Assembly (NCBI GenBank): GCA_045539515.1
Contig: JAZQFN010000063.1
Coordinates: 1 to 13,292, forward strand
Source of the DNA: RGIG8748 sp045539515
GTDB lineage: Bacteria > Bacillota > Clostridia > UMGS1810
DNA: 13,292 nt
Direction: 5' to 3'
Position 1 is the stretch's first letter; every line of letters starts with the position of its first letter. The notes under the pieces are model-generated. The model was not told the origin of the DNA. It ran no database searches and worked only from the letters and a program-made list of their open reading frames with translations. Positions 1 through 7,527 of the stretch are shown one piece after another. Made by a program: the position numbers and the translations under genes.

Positions 1-144
1 TCGACGTGCCCTCGCACGCCTTCGGGTTACCACTCAAAGCAAGTCAAAGCCTTGCTTTGAGTTCGATTTGACAATTCTGAATCGTTTTTTCCTATTCCCT
101 AATGGAGTGTAAATTAATTCGCTGAATTAATTTACACTCCCATT
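1..144. repeat. Structured dispersed repeat, copy 1
   Basis: Positions 1-106 match 13187-13292 in the same orientation with three differences (30, 32 and 103). The unit is dense in self-complementary elements read on the plus strand: CGTGC/GCACG (5-9 with 14-18), CC-TTCG-GG (19-26), a 12-bp stem ACTCAAAGCAAG/CTTGCTTTGAGT around positions 32-62, a weaker stem 64-70/78-84 (two wobble pairs) followed directly by six T (85-90), and a long palindrome at 101-144. No convincing coding frame was seen. It looks like an intergenic palindromic or MITE-like element, or a small structured RNA with its own terminator. The true left boundary is unknown because the window begins inside it. I do not recognise the family. 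Confidence 0.85.
101..144. repeat. Long perfect palindrome next to the TerL stop codon
   Basis: Positions 104-120 are exactly complementary to 124-140 (17 bp) around the 3-nt loop GCT. With one bulged base the stem extends to AATG/CATT (101-144). No T tract follows on either strand, so it is not a canonical intrinsic terminator, although it could still block or protect the 3' end of the packaging operon transcript that ends at 148. It is probably the right end of the dispersed repeat: the other copy reads GGGA where this one reads TGGA, which would pair without the bulge if the same palindrome continued there. Confidence 0.85.
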
Positions 145-147
145 AAT

Positions 148-1593
148 CTATAGTCTGTAAAAATTGTATTTTTCAAATCCTCTGTTGTTGTCTAAGAGGT
201 TAAGCGGATCATCTGCAGTCTTTATTTCACAAGTTCCGCCTTTGGGAGAAATGAGGTTTTCCATAAGCACATAACGCACACAATCATATATGTGGTCTTC
301 TCCTGTAGAATCTATATCCTCCACATTTGACGGGTCATATACCAACGCAGGGACAGTTCTGATAAAATTGACACAATTTTCAAAAACATACATCATAGGT
401 ATGTTATTACTGTCAAAACTGAGCCTGTAATGAAACTGCATTTTCCCTGCAAGGCGTGCATTGTCACCATAGTCAAAGAACACACCTTCTCTGGCAAACA
501 TATCCGCTATACTTTCGCCGGTTTCCGCCTTTGAAATCGCCGGGTCGGCAATACCGCGGATTTTTCTTCCGGAAAGATTCGGATGAGCCTCCTCCATATT
601 TCTGATTTTTTGAGCGATCTGCGAAGGTGTGTATTTTACCCCTTCGTTGGGAGTACCTGTACTTCCGTACAGTTCCGCTATTACATAGGCTCTGCCATCG
701 TGGTCTACTGCAATCCACTCAACGGCAAAAGGCCTTGAATATCCGAAGTCGAACCCCCGAAACACCCTCCAGCTTTTGGGTATAAGGAATGGTTTTATTA
801 CATGGGTGGCAATTCTGTCATCATAATGAGCAGGGTCATTCTTCCACTCTGTGAAAACCTGTCCTGCAAAGCTGTCCCAATCTCCATACAAAAGTGCTCT
901 TTTTTCCTTTTCGGGCAAAAGTGACAAATTGGCAAGATAATTGGGGTCGTTTTTAAGAAGCTCATTGTTGTCAAATACCGTAGACGGCACAAAAATTCTG
1001 CTTCTTTCCATCTTAAGAATCTTTCCGTCAGGTCCGGGAATCGCCACCTTGGTTTTGACAGGAGTCATAGCAGGTGCGGCAGTTATGAAGCGTTCTTTAA
1101 CCCACCCGTGGCCTATGCCTCCGGGATTTGTAGTGGCTCTTATGTAGCATCTTGTACCGGAGCCCGATGGCCTGTTACGGGAAAACATATATGAGTATTC
1201 CTCCCAGGTAAAATGAGTGAGTTCATCAAAAGCTATAAAGTCATACCGTTTTCCCTGATAGTTTATACGGTCCTTTGTATGCTGCATCGCTCCGAAATAA
1301 ATCTTGGCACCCGACGGAAACTTCCAGAAATGCTTGCTGTCGTTATATACCGCCTTTGGATATGCCTTAGAGTACAGCTCTCTGCTTCTGTCCACAAGCT
1401 CCGAAAGCTGAGGATATGTTTTTCTGAGTATAAGGCCTCTGTAATGAGGAATGTGCACCTGTCTGAGAGCTTCTGTGAGAAGCGCATCGGATTTACCCCC
1501 TCCTGCCGCACCGCCGTAGAGAGCCTCATATTCTCCACGTGACTGAAAAATTGCCTGTTTTGCCTGAGGAGTCCAGATTGTTTTACTCTTCAT
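148..1593 (-). CDS. Phage terminase large subunit (TerL)
   Basis: TerL is the ATPase motor and nuclease that cuts concatemeric phage DNA and pumps it into the procapsid. Seen over 481 residues: Walker A GGAAGGGKS at 27-35, Walker B ending D123-E124, coupling motif TTNP at 154-157, then an RNase H-fold nuclease region with candidate metal ligands D282 (GFDFGYS), D350 (IADPA) and D433/D437 (EDHIYDCVRY). All expected motifs are present and length is normal for the family, so the enzyme appears intact. I start it at ATG 1593 because GGAGGA lies 11 nt upstream; the open frame to 1665 adds 24 unlike residues inside terS and no ribosome site. It overlaps terS by 11 nt, suggesting translational coupling. 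It is the last gene of the operon, an unusual place, since TerL normally precedes portal and capsid genes. Confidence 0.95.
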   Translation of the reverse strand: MKSKTIWTPQAKQAIFQSRGEYEALYGGAAGGGKSDALLTEALRQVHIPHYRGLILRKTYPQLSELVDRSRELYSKAYPKAVYNDSKHFWKFPSGAKIYFGAMQHTKDRINYQGKRYDFIAFDELTHFTWEEYSYMFSRNRPSGSGTRCYIRATTNPGGIGHGWVKERFITAAPAMTPVKTKVAIPGPDGKILKMERSRIFVPSTVFDNNELLKNDPNYLANLSLLPEKEKRALLYGDWDSFAGQVFTEWKNDPAHYDDRIATHVIKPFLIPKSWRVFRGFDFGYSRPFAVEWIAVDHDGRAYVIAELYGSTGTPNEGVKYTPSQIAQKIRNMEEAHPNLSGRKIRGIADPAISKAETGESIADMFAREGVFFDYGDNARLAGKMQFHYRLSFDSNNIPMMYVFENCVNFIRTVPALVYDPSNVEDIDSTGEDHIYDCVRYVLMENLISPKGGTCEIKTADDPLNLLDNNRGFEKYNFYRL

Positions 1594-2095
1594 AAGTGTC
1601 TTCTTCCTCCAAAACTTCGCTGAGCAAGATGACCCCTGACTCTTCTTCGTTGCTGCCCTCATCACCTTCTATGGAACGGTGAATATCCTTTATATCCTTA
1701 AGTGTTGACACAAGTTGCTTCAACCCCATTTTATCTATCATTCCTTCGATTATCTGGATATCCTCTTTTTCTTCCACAACTTCGTTTATGGGCTTTTTGG
1801 TATCGTAGTCGTATTCCAGAGTTTTTGTTTTTTCCTTGCATTTTACTATGCATCGGTCAAGCTCAGTAATGGATTTTTCTATTTTATCCAAAAGAGAATC
1901 ACTTATGTTTAAAATCCTCTCTTCTCTGGATATTGCAGAATTATCGGCCTTTTTTCTGGCGTTATGCCACCCTTCTTTTGAGGCAACTTTGCATAGCGAA
2001 CTGTACTTGACACCGTGTTTTTGGCATATATCTCTGTAGGTCATATCCGAGGACATATAGTCCTCTTTTATAACATTCCAATCGGTACTCAGCAT
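1583..2095 (-). CDS. Phage terminase small subunit (TerS)
   Basis: TerS recognises the packaging site on phage DNA and loads TerL. The first 50 residues form a helix-turn-helix-like segment (TYRDICQKHGVKYSSLCK followed by a conserved-looking EGW), as in PBSX/YqaS-type small subunits. The middle and C-terminal part is charged and helix-forming, consistent with oligomerisation, ending in a very acidic tail (EVLEEEDTYEE). The ATG at 2095 (170 aa) is preferred because AAAGGA is about 11 nt upstream. A GTG at 2104 would give 173 aa but lies only 2 nt from that ribosome site. The gene follows the small protein gene by 15 nt and overlaps terL. Assignment rests on the N-terminal pattern and on position next to TerL. 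Confidence 0.85.
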   Translation of the reverse strand: MLSTDWNVIKEDYMSSDMTYRDICQKHGVKYSSLCKVASKEGWHNARKKADNSAISREERILNISDSLLDKIEKSITELDRCIVKCKEKTKTLEYDYDTKKPINEVVEEKEDIQIIEGMIDKMGLKQLVSTLKDIKDIHRSIEGDEGSNEEESGVILLSEVLEEEDTYEE

Positions 2096-2110
2096 ATTCG
2101 ACACAATCCT

Positions 2111-2392
2111 TTAAATGGCTGACTCAGCCTTTGCTGCATCACTCTGAAGCTTTGCCTGATACCACGCTGCAAAGCTGTTCTGCTGTTCACTGTTAAAAAG
2201 TGCTTCGGCATATTTTCTGGGAATCTTGACCTCGATTCCTCTGGGTACTATCATGCCCACACCGTTAACTGCAACAAATACATCGTCTTTATATTTGTTA
2301 TTGTCCTTAAATAGTTTAACTGTTATATATTCGTTGTAGTATTCCTTTATGTTGAACTTTTCATTGGCTTTGGTATTTGTTTTTGCTGCCAT
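2111..2392 (-). CDS. Small phage protein following the capsid gene
   Basis: This 93-residue protein is soluble and charged. Its central segment (VFVAVNGVGMIVPRGIEVKIP, about residues 39-59) resembles the short proteins commonly encoded just after N4-gp56-type capsid genes, with a VxVNG...(P)RG.xVxVP core. Their function is not established to my knowledge, and roles in capsid decoration or head completion are only guesses. The start ATG at 2392 has AAAGGA about 8 nt upstream. It is separated from the capsid gene by 87 bp containing a strong hairpin, and its stop lies 15 nt before the terS start, so it is cotranscribed with the packaging genes. Confidence 0.75.
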   Translation of the reverse strand: MAAKTNTKANEKFNIKEYYNEYITVKLFKDNNKYKDDVFVAVNGVGMIVPRGIEVKIPRKYAEALFNSEQQNSFAAWYQAKLQSDAAKAESAI

Positions 2393-2409
2393 AAAATCAT
2401 TCCTTTCTT

Positions 2410-2424
2410 TTCAAAAAATTTGAA
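2410..2424. repeat. Short inverted repeat upstream of the small phage gene
   Basis: TTCAAA/TTTGAA separated by three A (2410-2415 with 2419-2424). It lies between the large hairpin after the capsid gene and the ribosome site of the 93-aa gene. It could form a weak second stem in the mRNA; its relevance is uncertain. Confidence 0.4.
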
Positions 2425-2429
2425 TATAG

Positions 2430-2458
2430 GGTCATTGGGGCTATACGCCCCAACGACC
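2430..2458 (-). terminator. Hairpin after the major capsid gene (partial terminator or mRNA stabiliser)
   Basis: GGTC, one mismatch, then TTGGGGC pair with GCCCCAA, one mismatch, GACC around the loop TATAC, giving an 11-bp stem 22 nt past the capsid stop codon. In the transcribed (minus) direction no immediate U tract follows, although a run of T appears about 14 nt further on. It may therefore act as a leaky terminator or a 3' stabiliser that gives more capsid than TerS/TerL mRNA. Confidence 0.65.
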
Positions 2459-2479
2459 TGTAAACTTATGGGCGATTAA

Positions 2480-3766
2480 TTAATTTTCGCCGCTTTCAAA
2501 GCTGGATACACTTTCGATTCTCACCATGTAGTTATCCACAAGCAATTCGCACACCTTGGTACCCTTCCAACCTGCTGTAGCACGCTGATTGAGAGGATCG
2601 GCAGTACCGCCGGAGCCAAGCTGCTTAACGATGTGTTCAAGTCCTCCGCCTGTTACTTCGGTAACGCCGTATGCATTGGCTCCGAGCACCAGTGTAGAAT
2701 AAACATCTCTGCCCTTTATACCTGCTTCACCGGGATAAATTATTTGATTTGCAACTATGCTGAAGGGAAGAGAAGCAGGAATTGAAGACTCCGCGATATA
2801 AATTGCATTTCCGGAGGCAGAAACACCACCTATTGTAAAATAAATTACACCCCATTCGTTTTCAAGGGCAGCTTCATAAACTATCTGTATTTTTCTGCCT
2901 ACAAGATTCTTGGCATCTTCGTCTGTGATAGTTTCCTTTACCACAATCTTATACGAACTTACGGAGCCATAATCTGCGGTAGTATCCGTGGCGGTCTTGG
3001 TAAAGGAGTTTACGGTAAGATTTCTGGAACCTGCAATAAGATCCTTTGCATGGAAAATCTTGGCTTCGGTGCTTTCCACAAATCTGACACCGCCGAGTTT
3101 ACCGATTTCGCCGTTGAAGATATTACCGGAGTTTGAATACTTGTTTACATCCACCCATTCTTCATCTCTCATAAGATCATAGCTTACGTCGGGATGTACT
3201 ATGGCAACATATCCGCCATCAATTTTGGGAGCATTCTGTGACTTAAGGAATCTTGCCGCACGGAATATATCATCAACGCCAAGTTTAGATGTTACATCAA
3301 GTGTATTTCTGGATTCCATACCTCCGGCGTACATAACGCTTGTACCGGAGTTGAGTACTTCTCTGGATACGGTATCCAGAGTGCTTCCTGCCTGATTACC
3401 GAGAAGACGTGTGGTTTCTACGAGAGTATTGTCTACTGCGGTAAGCATAAGCACATCAGAAAGAGTTACATAGTAACCGTACTGGGAAACCTCCGCAGAT
3501 ACATTTGTCACGGAAAGGCTTCCGCCATCGGGAGTTACGCCTTCTGTAAGAGGCTTTGACGCCTTGCTGAAGGGTACAAACTTTCTGAAATTGATAGTTT
3601 TGCCGCCATTTGCGGGAATAGGATGCTTCTGACCAAACTGATCATGCACAAGGTTGGGTACAGCATTATCTATAAGATAGTCACTGTAATATGTTTTCAT
3701 TTCGGCAGAAAGGCCGTTGGTTGTGTTGGGATTCATATTGAATTCGCTGCTTATAATTTCTGACAT
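2480..3766 (-). CDS. Major capsid protein, N4-gp56 family
   Basis: This is the shell protein of a tailed-phage head with the HK97-type fold. I recognise the N4-gp56 family from the N-terminal region (TTNGLSAEMKTYYSDYL, then VHDQFGQKHPIP and the LTEGVTPDG segment), from QYGYYVTLSDVL and from the C-terminal block GGTADPLNQRATAGWK ending in MVRIESVSSF. Length is 428 aa. About residues 245-350 form an inserted stretch, rich in V, I and S, between the family's usual core segments and likely an extra surface domain. ATG 3766 is preceded by AAGGAGG at ideal spacing, the strongest ribosome site in the operon, which fits the need for hundreds of copies. It follows the scaffold gene by 25 nt. No separate protease gene is present, so maturation may occur without cleavage or rely on a gene elsewhere. 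Confidence 0.95.
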   Translation of the reverse strand: MSEIISSEFNMNPNTTNGLSAEMKTYYSDYLIDNAVPNLVHDQFGQKHPIPANGGKTINFRKFVPFSKASKPLTEGVTPDGGSLSVTNVSAEVSQYGYYVTLSDVLMLTAVDNTLVETTRLLGNQAGSTLDTVSREVLNSGTSVMYAGGMESRNTLDVTSKLGVDDIFRAARFLKSQNAPKIDGGYVAIVHPDVSYDLMRDEEWVDVNKYSNSGNIFNGEIGKLGGVRFVESTEAKIFHAKDLIAGSRNLTVNSFTKTATDTTADYGSVSSYKIVVKETITDEDAKNLVGRKIQIVYEAALENEWGVIYFTIGGVSASGNAIYIAESSIPASLPFSIVANQIIYPGEAGIKGRDVYSTLVLGANAYGVTEVTGGGLEHIVKQLGSGGTADPLNQRATAGWKGTKVCELLVDNYMVRIESVSSFESGEN

Positions 3767-3790
3767 TTATTTTCCTCCTTTTCTATTTGG

Positions 3791-3819
3791 GTCAAAAGGT
3801 GATTCTCTCACCTCTTGAC
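3791..3819 (-). promoter_or_regulatory. Hairpin covering the scaffold stop codon
   Basis: GTCAA, one mismatch and AGGTGA pair with TCACCT, one mismatch and TTGAC around a 5-nt loop. The stem includes the scaffold stop codon (3792-3794) and ends about 25 nt before the capsid start. It can form in the mRNA and could act in RNA processing or in setting the scaffold:capsid ratio. There is no U tract to make it a terminator. Confidence 0.5.
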
Positions 3820-4730
3820 ACCCTGCGGGCAATTTCTGCCCGTTCGCTCGCAGAGAGCTTTGATACATCACTCTTTATTATTGCAGAGCTTTGTGAGGAA
3901 AGACCGTTTTCAGCAGGGCGCATTGCTCTTTGTTTTATGGTTTCTGCAGCACGTATTTCGGCATTTCTCGCAGCTTCGTCAGCTGCTTTGGAAACAATTT
4001 CGTTGTGATGTACCGCCTCGTAGGCAGTCTTCACATCTATGCCGCTTTTTACCAATGAAACAAAAGATGCATTTTTGCTTTCTTCAAAAATATTGAAGTC
4101 AGGATATGTTTCCTTCAGTTTCTGGCTTTCAAGGTACCAACGCTCCACAGTCCTGTTTGCCTCTTCCTCAGCCTTATAACGGGATGAAAGATCACGATAT
4201 CTCTTATTCTCCGATTCCAGCTTACGGATGTACTTATAGTCATCAATGCTCATTCCCCGCTTTTGAGCTTGTGTCAAAAGATAAGCATCATCAGACTCTA
4301 TAGCCCTCTGTAAAGCATTAAAATCACCTGCATCCACATTATATTTATCGCAGAGCATTTCCACGATACGGCTGTTGCGGAGATTTTTCTCTTTAAGCTC
4401 GGCATTCTCCTTGAACCGTCTTGAAAGGTTTTCCTTAATCCTTTCCTCATAAAACTCCTTGTAATCGCCTTTGATGAGCTTTTCAAATTCCGCTCTCTTC
4501 AAAGACTTGCTCTCGACTTCTTCGGGATTATCTGTCACGGTTAGTCGGGATCCTGACGCACTGTTATCAATATTTTCGGTTGCATTCGTCCCTTGACTTT
4601 CCGTCTGAATATCCTCTCCGATAGCCGGAGCCACGGGCTCAGCGACTTCCCCGGTGGGGTTTACAACCCCTTCTGCTGTGTTGGATACGGTGTTTTCCAT
4701 ATCCGGTGTTACGATTGTTTCTTTTTCCAT
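3792..4730 (-). CDS. Phage capsid scaffolding protein
   Basis: This 312-residue protein probably templates procapsid assembly and is then lost from the head. The first 75 residues are acidic, low in complexity and likely disordered (many E, T, N, P). From about 75 to 230 the sequence is rich in K, E, R and L and predicted coiled coil. The C-terminal end is basic (about 280-312, ERAEIARRVSRGERITF), the usual scaffold end that contacts the coat protein. It lies directly upstream of the capsid gene, as scaffolds do. ATG 4730 has AAAGGAG 7 nt upstream. It is the first gene of the operon; in most phages a portal gene would precede it, but here the non-phage intergenic region begins. Assignment is by composition, architecture and position, not by a catalytic motif. 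Confidence 0.85.
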   Translation of the reverse strand: MEKETIVTPDMENTVSNTAEGVVNPTGEVAEPVAPAIGEDIQTESQGTNATENIDNSASGSRLTVTDNPEEVESKSLKRAEFEKLIKGDYKEFYEERIKENLSRRFKENAELKEKNLRNSRIVEMLCDKYNVDAGDFNALQRAIESDDAYLLTQAQKRGMSIDDYKYIRKLESENKRYRDLSSRYKAEEEANRTVERWYLESQKLKETYPDFNIFEESKNASFVSLVKSGIDVKTAYEAVHHNEIVSKAADEAARNAEIRAAETIKQRAMRPAENGLSSQSSAIIKSDVSKLSASERAEIARRVSRGERITF

Positions 4731-4804
4731 TTTTTTCTCCTTTCGTCTTTCCGAAGTGTCAGCAAAGTCTGCGGTCTTTCCCGCGTGTCACCTGCTGTAA
4801 TCTC

Positions 4805-4810
4805 ATTATA
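4805..4810 (-). promoter_or_regulatory. Candidate -10 element for the capsid-packaging operon
   Basis: On the minus strand the sequence reads CTGTATAATG, a perfect TATAAT with a TG just upstream, 74 bp before the scaffold start. No good -35 hexamer lies 16-18 bp further upstream, so an activator or an extended -10 mode would be needed. If real, the operon starts with the scaffold gene and does not depend on a promoter in missing phage genes. Confidence 0.4.
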
Positions 4811-4943
4811 CAGCCGTGCACACAATTTTTTCGCGTACTGATTTTAAAAAAACAAACGCCCTCAAAACCCAGTATTTTCCTATGTTACAGAGATTACAAA
4901 GATTAATAAAATGTGAAATTTGGATTAAATTTTTGCATAAATG

Positions 4944-4973
4944 TTGTAACAGAGCAATATTTTTTGATATAAT
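4944..4973 (+). promoter_or_regulatory. Sigma-A-type promoter of the SLH glycosidase gene
   Basis: TTGTAA (4944-4949), an 18-bp spacer and TATAAT (4968-4973), with an extended -10 TGA just before the hexamer. It lies 34 bp upstream of the TTG start at 5008. Its position also argues that translation does not begin at the upstream in-frame ATG 4816. Confidence 0.7.
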
Positions 4974-5007
4974 TCATATCAATCTTATAAAAAATGAAGG
5001 TGATACT

Positions 5008-7527
5008 TTGAAATTAAATAGAATAATAGCCTTGTTACTTGCAACAGTTATAACAAGTGCATCCGGTGTAAGTGCATCGGTGTTGGGCCCGGAAACAATA
5101 AAAAGCTCCCGTACAGAAATCGCCCATGGTGCCGTGTTGGAGTCAAATGTGGTTTACAGCTCCCAGAGCGGCGTGGGCTATCAGTCGGAAAATTTTGTGG
5201 AATATACCCCCAACGAACAAACAGTTCCGGTATTGGTCAGAAATGACAGTCTGTATACAAGATATTCCGTAACAGACAAAGCCTCTTTCTTTATGGAACA
5301 AAACGTATATCCCGCAATGATGATGAATGCCGACTTCTTTTCCATGGATATGGGATACCCTGTAAGCCACCAGATTGCTGACGGCAAAATAATTGTGCAG
5401 GACTATCAGAATACCGATGCTCTGGGCATAAATAAAGACGGTACGGCATTTATAGCTCCCATTTCCGTTACAACTCAAATGGAAATAAAAGCTACACCGG
5501 TACCCTTAACGGTAATAAATATGGTTCGTCAGGACTGGGGAATCTTTGCATTCACATCCGATTTTGGTCTTACAACCAAGTCAAAAGGGCCTGCAATTCA
5601 CGTAGTAATAAATATTCCGGAGGATATAACCCTTAATTCCACAGTGACAGGTGTCGTGGAGGACGTCTTTGAATCTGATGACGAAGTTGCTCTTTCTCCC
5701 GGAAAATTGGTAGTAACTGCCGACCTTAATGCCGAGGAATACATTATAAACTATATGAAACTTTTTGAAATCGGCGACGAGGTTAAATTTACCAACACAT
5801 GCCAAGGCGATGAGCGTTGGCAAGATGCCAAATACATCTTAGGCGCTGTAGGCGGAAGACTTCTTACAGACTCTCAAATAACCATAAAAGATGCGGATGC
5901 TGCTCCCAGAACTGCAGTAGGTATTAAGGAAGACGGTACCGTTATCTTCTATACAATAGACGGAAGGCAATATGGCCACAGCTACGGTGTAAGAACACAT
6001 ACCCTCGCCAAAAGGCTTAGGGAGCTTGGATGCACCGATGCGGTTAACCTTGACGGCGGCGGTTCCACGGCAATAGGTGCCATATATCCCGGAACCGATA
6101 ATTTTGCCTTGGTAAACTCTCCCTCCGGAGGAAGCCAGAGAAAGGTTCCAAGTTATATTGCACTTATTAACAAAACAGAAAAAACAGGAATTACGGAGAA
6201 ACTTTTTGTATATCCCACATCCGGCAACTACCTTTCCGGTACAAAGGTTCAGTTTACAGCGTATGCCACAGATGAAAACTACTACAAAACTCCCGTACCT
6301 GACAATGTAACATTCAAAGCCGGGAACAGTACGAAATCCAACGACGGAAAGATTACGCTTAAAGGCGACGGTGAAATCACCGTTACGGCAACGTCGGGGG
6401 AAATAACGGGCAGTACCGTTGTAAACTGCTTTGAAAGCCCCACAAGCATTCCCATAAAAAATGCCTCAACCGGTAAGGCGGTAACTTCCGTTGACATACT
6501 TACGGAGGAAAGCATATCTCTTACCGCAACAGCCGTATCGGGAAACAAAAAACTTATTGCAGATAAAAATCTCTTTAAATGGGATTGTTCCGAAGATATA
6601 GGTTTTATAGATGAAAACGGCAACTTTACCGCATCGAAAAAAGCCGCAAGCGATGAGATAACCGTAACGGCAGGAAAATACACTGAACGTATACCGGTAA
6701 ACGTATATAAAGAAAATGAATATACAGAAATTATTTTCTCCGAAACCGAAGACGGAACGGTGAAGATTGAATTTAACTCCAACAGCAAAGAAGAACTTGA
6801 AAAGAAAAATATAAGCATAAGAACAGACGGAAAAGAAACGGAATTTGAACTTTCCGACAACTGTATTGAATTGGAATTTGATGACGATTGGACTCATAAA
6901 ATAAATGTACAGGTAATGAACGCGGAAGGATTCAAATCCATAGCAAGCCATACAACCACCGGCAAAAGCCATCCTAATATATTTGCCGATGTTGACGATA
7001 ACTACTGGGCAAAAGATTATATAACATATATGAATTATCACAATGTAGTCCGCGGAACAATAGTTTCCGGCAAAAACTATTTTAACCCGGCAAGCAATAT
7101 TACAAGAGCCGAGTTTGCAGTTATGGTTGCCAACATACTTGGTATAAACACAAAGGACTTTGAGAGCGAATCCCTGGGCACTGCCGATGAAGACACAATT
7201 CCTGATTGGTGCATAAACCAGATAAAAGCCCTTTGCGAGCTTGGCATTATGAATGGTAAAGAACAAGGCGAAGAGATTGTATTTGACGCTTTTGCAGAAC
7301 TTACAAGAGCCGAGGCTGCAAAGGTTATATCCGACCTTCTGCCGGAGAACCTTCAGACAGAAGAAAAGAGCTTTAAGGACGAGGACGAGATTCCCTCCTG
7401 GTGCAAAGAATCTTTTGAAAAGCTCGCCGGAATAGGAATATTATCGGGATTTAACGACGGCACGGTAAGACCTATGAACAAAATAACAAGAGCAGAAGTT
7501 ATAAGAATGCTCTACACAATATATTAA
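5008..7527 (+). CDS. Secreted, SLH-anchored phosphodiester glycosidase-domain protein
   Basis: This 839-residue protein starts at TTG 5008, with GAAGGTGA just upstream. It has an N-terminal signal peptide (KLNRIIALLLATVITSASG, cut near 25). Residues about 90-395 form a phosphodiester glycosidase (NAGPA-type) domain: NADFF near 108, PRTAVGI near 300 and NLDGGGST with D349. NAGPA homologues remove N-acetylglucosamine from phosphodiesters; the bacterial substrate is unknown and may be a wall glycopolymer or capsule phosphodiester. Residues about 400-570 look like Ig-like (BIG2-type) repeats. Three SLH domains follow at about 657-710, 731-780 and 787-839, each with the TRAE motif, and should bind secondary wall polymer. 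The enzyme therefore acts outside the cell, attached to the wall. It is a single-gene unit, convergent with the phosphate transporter gene. The upstream ATG 4816 is rejected because it precedes the promoter and hides the signal peptide. Confidence 0.9.
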   Translation: MKLNRIIALLLATVITSASGVSASVLGPETIKSSRTEIAHGAVLESNVVYSSQSGVGYQSENFVEYTPNEQTVPVLVRNDSLYTRYSVTDKASFFMEQNVYPAMMMNADFFSMDMGYPVSHQIADGKIIVQDYQNTDALGINKDGTAFIAPISVTTQMEIKATPVPLTVINMVRQDWGIFAFTSDFGLTTKSKGPAIHVVINIPEDITLNSTVTGVVEDVFESDDEVALSPGKLVVTADLNAEEYIINYMKLFEIGDEVKFTNTCQGDERWQDAKYILGAVGGRLLTDSQITIKDADAAPRTAVGIKEDGTVIFYTIDGRQYGHSYGVRTHTLAKRLRELGCTDAVNLDGGGSTAIGAIYPGTDNFALVNSPSGGSQRKVPSYIALINKTEKTGITEKLFVYPTSGNYLSGTKVQFTAYATDENYYKTPVPDNVTFKAGNSTKSNDGKITLKGDGEITVTATSGEITGSTVVNCFESPTSIPIKNASTGKAVTSVDILTEESISLTATAVSGNKKLIADKNLFKWDCSEDIGFIDENGNFTASKKAASDEITVTAGKYTERIPVNVYKENEYTEIIFSETEDGTVKIEFNSNSKEELEKKNISIRTDGKETEFELSDNCIELEFDDDWTHKINVQVMNAEGFKSIASHTTTGKSHPNIFADVDDNYWAKDYITYMNYHNVVRGTIVSGKNYFNPASNITRAEFAVMVANILGINTKDFESESLGTADEDTIPDWCINQIKALCELGIMNGKEQGEEIVFDAFAELTRAEAAKVISDLLPENLQTEEKSFKDEDEIPSWCKESFEKLAGIGILSGFNDGTVRPMNKITRAEVIRMLYTIY

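Noticed and set aside
1594..1665. N-terminal extension of TerL
   Set aside because: The extra 24 residues lie inside terS, have no terminase character and no ribosome site; the ATG at 1593 has GGAGGA.
4816..5007. N-terminal extension of the SLH glycosidase to ATG 4816
   Set aside because: It has no ribosome site, overlaps the TATAAT promoter at 4944-4973, and would bury the signal peptide that starts at TTG 5008.
6282..7266. Long open frames antisense to the SLH glycosidase gene
   Set aside because: They mirror a well-supported gene, have compositionally odd products and lack ribosome sites.
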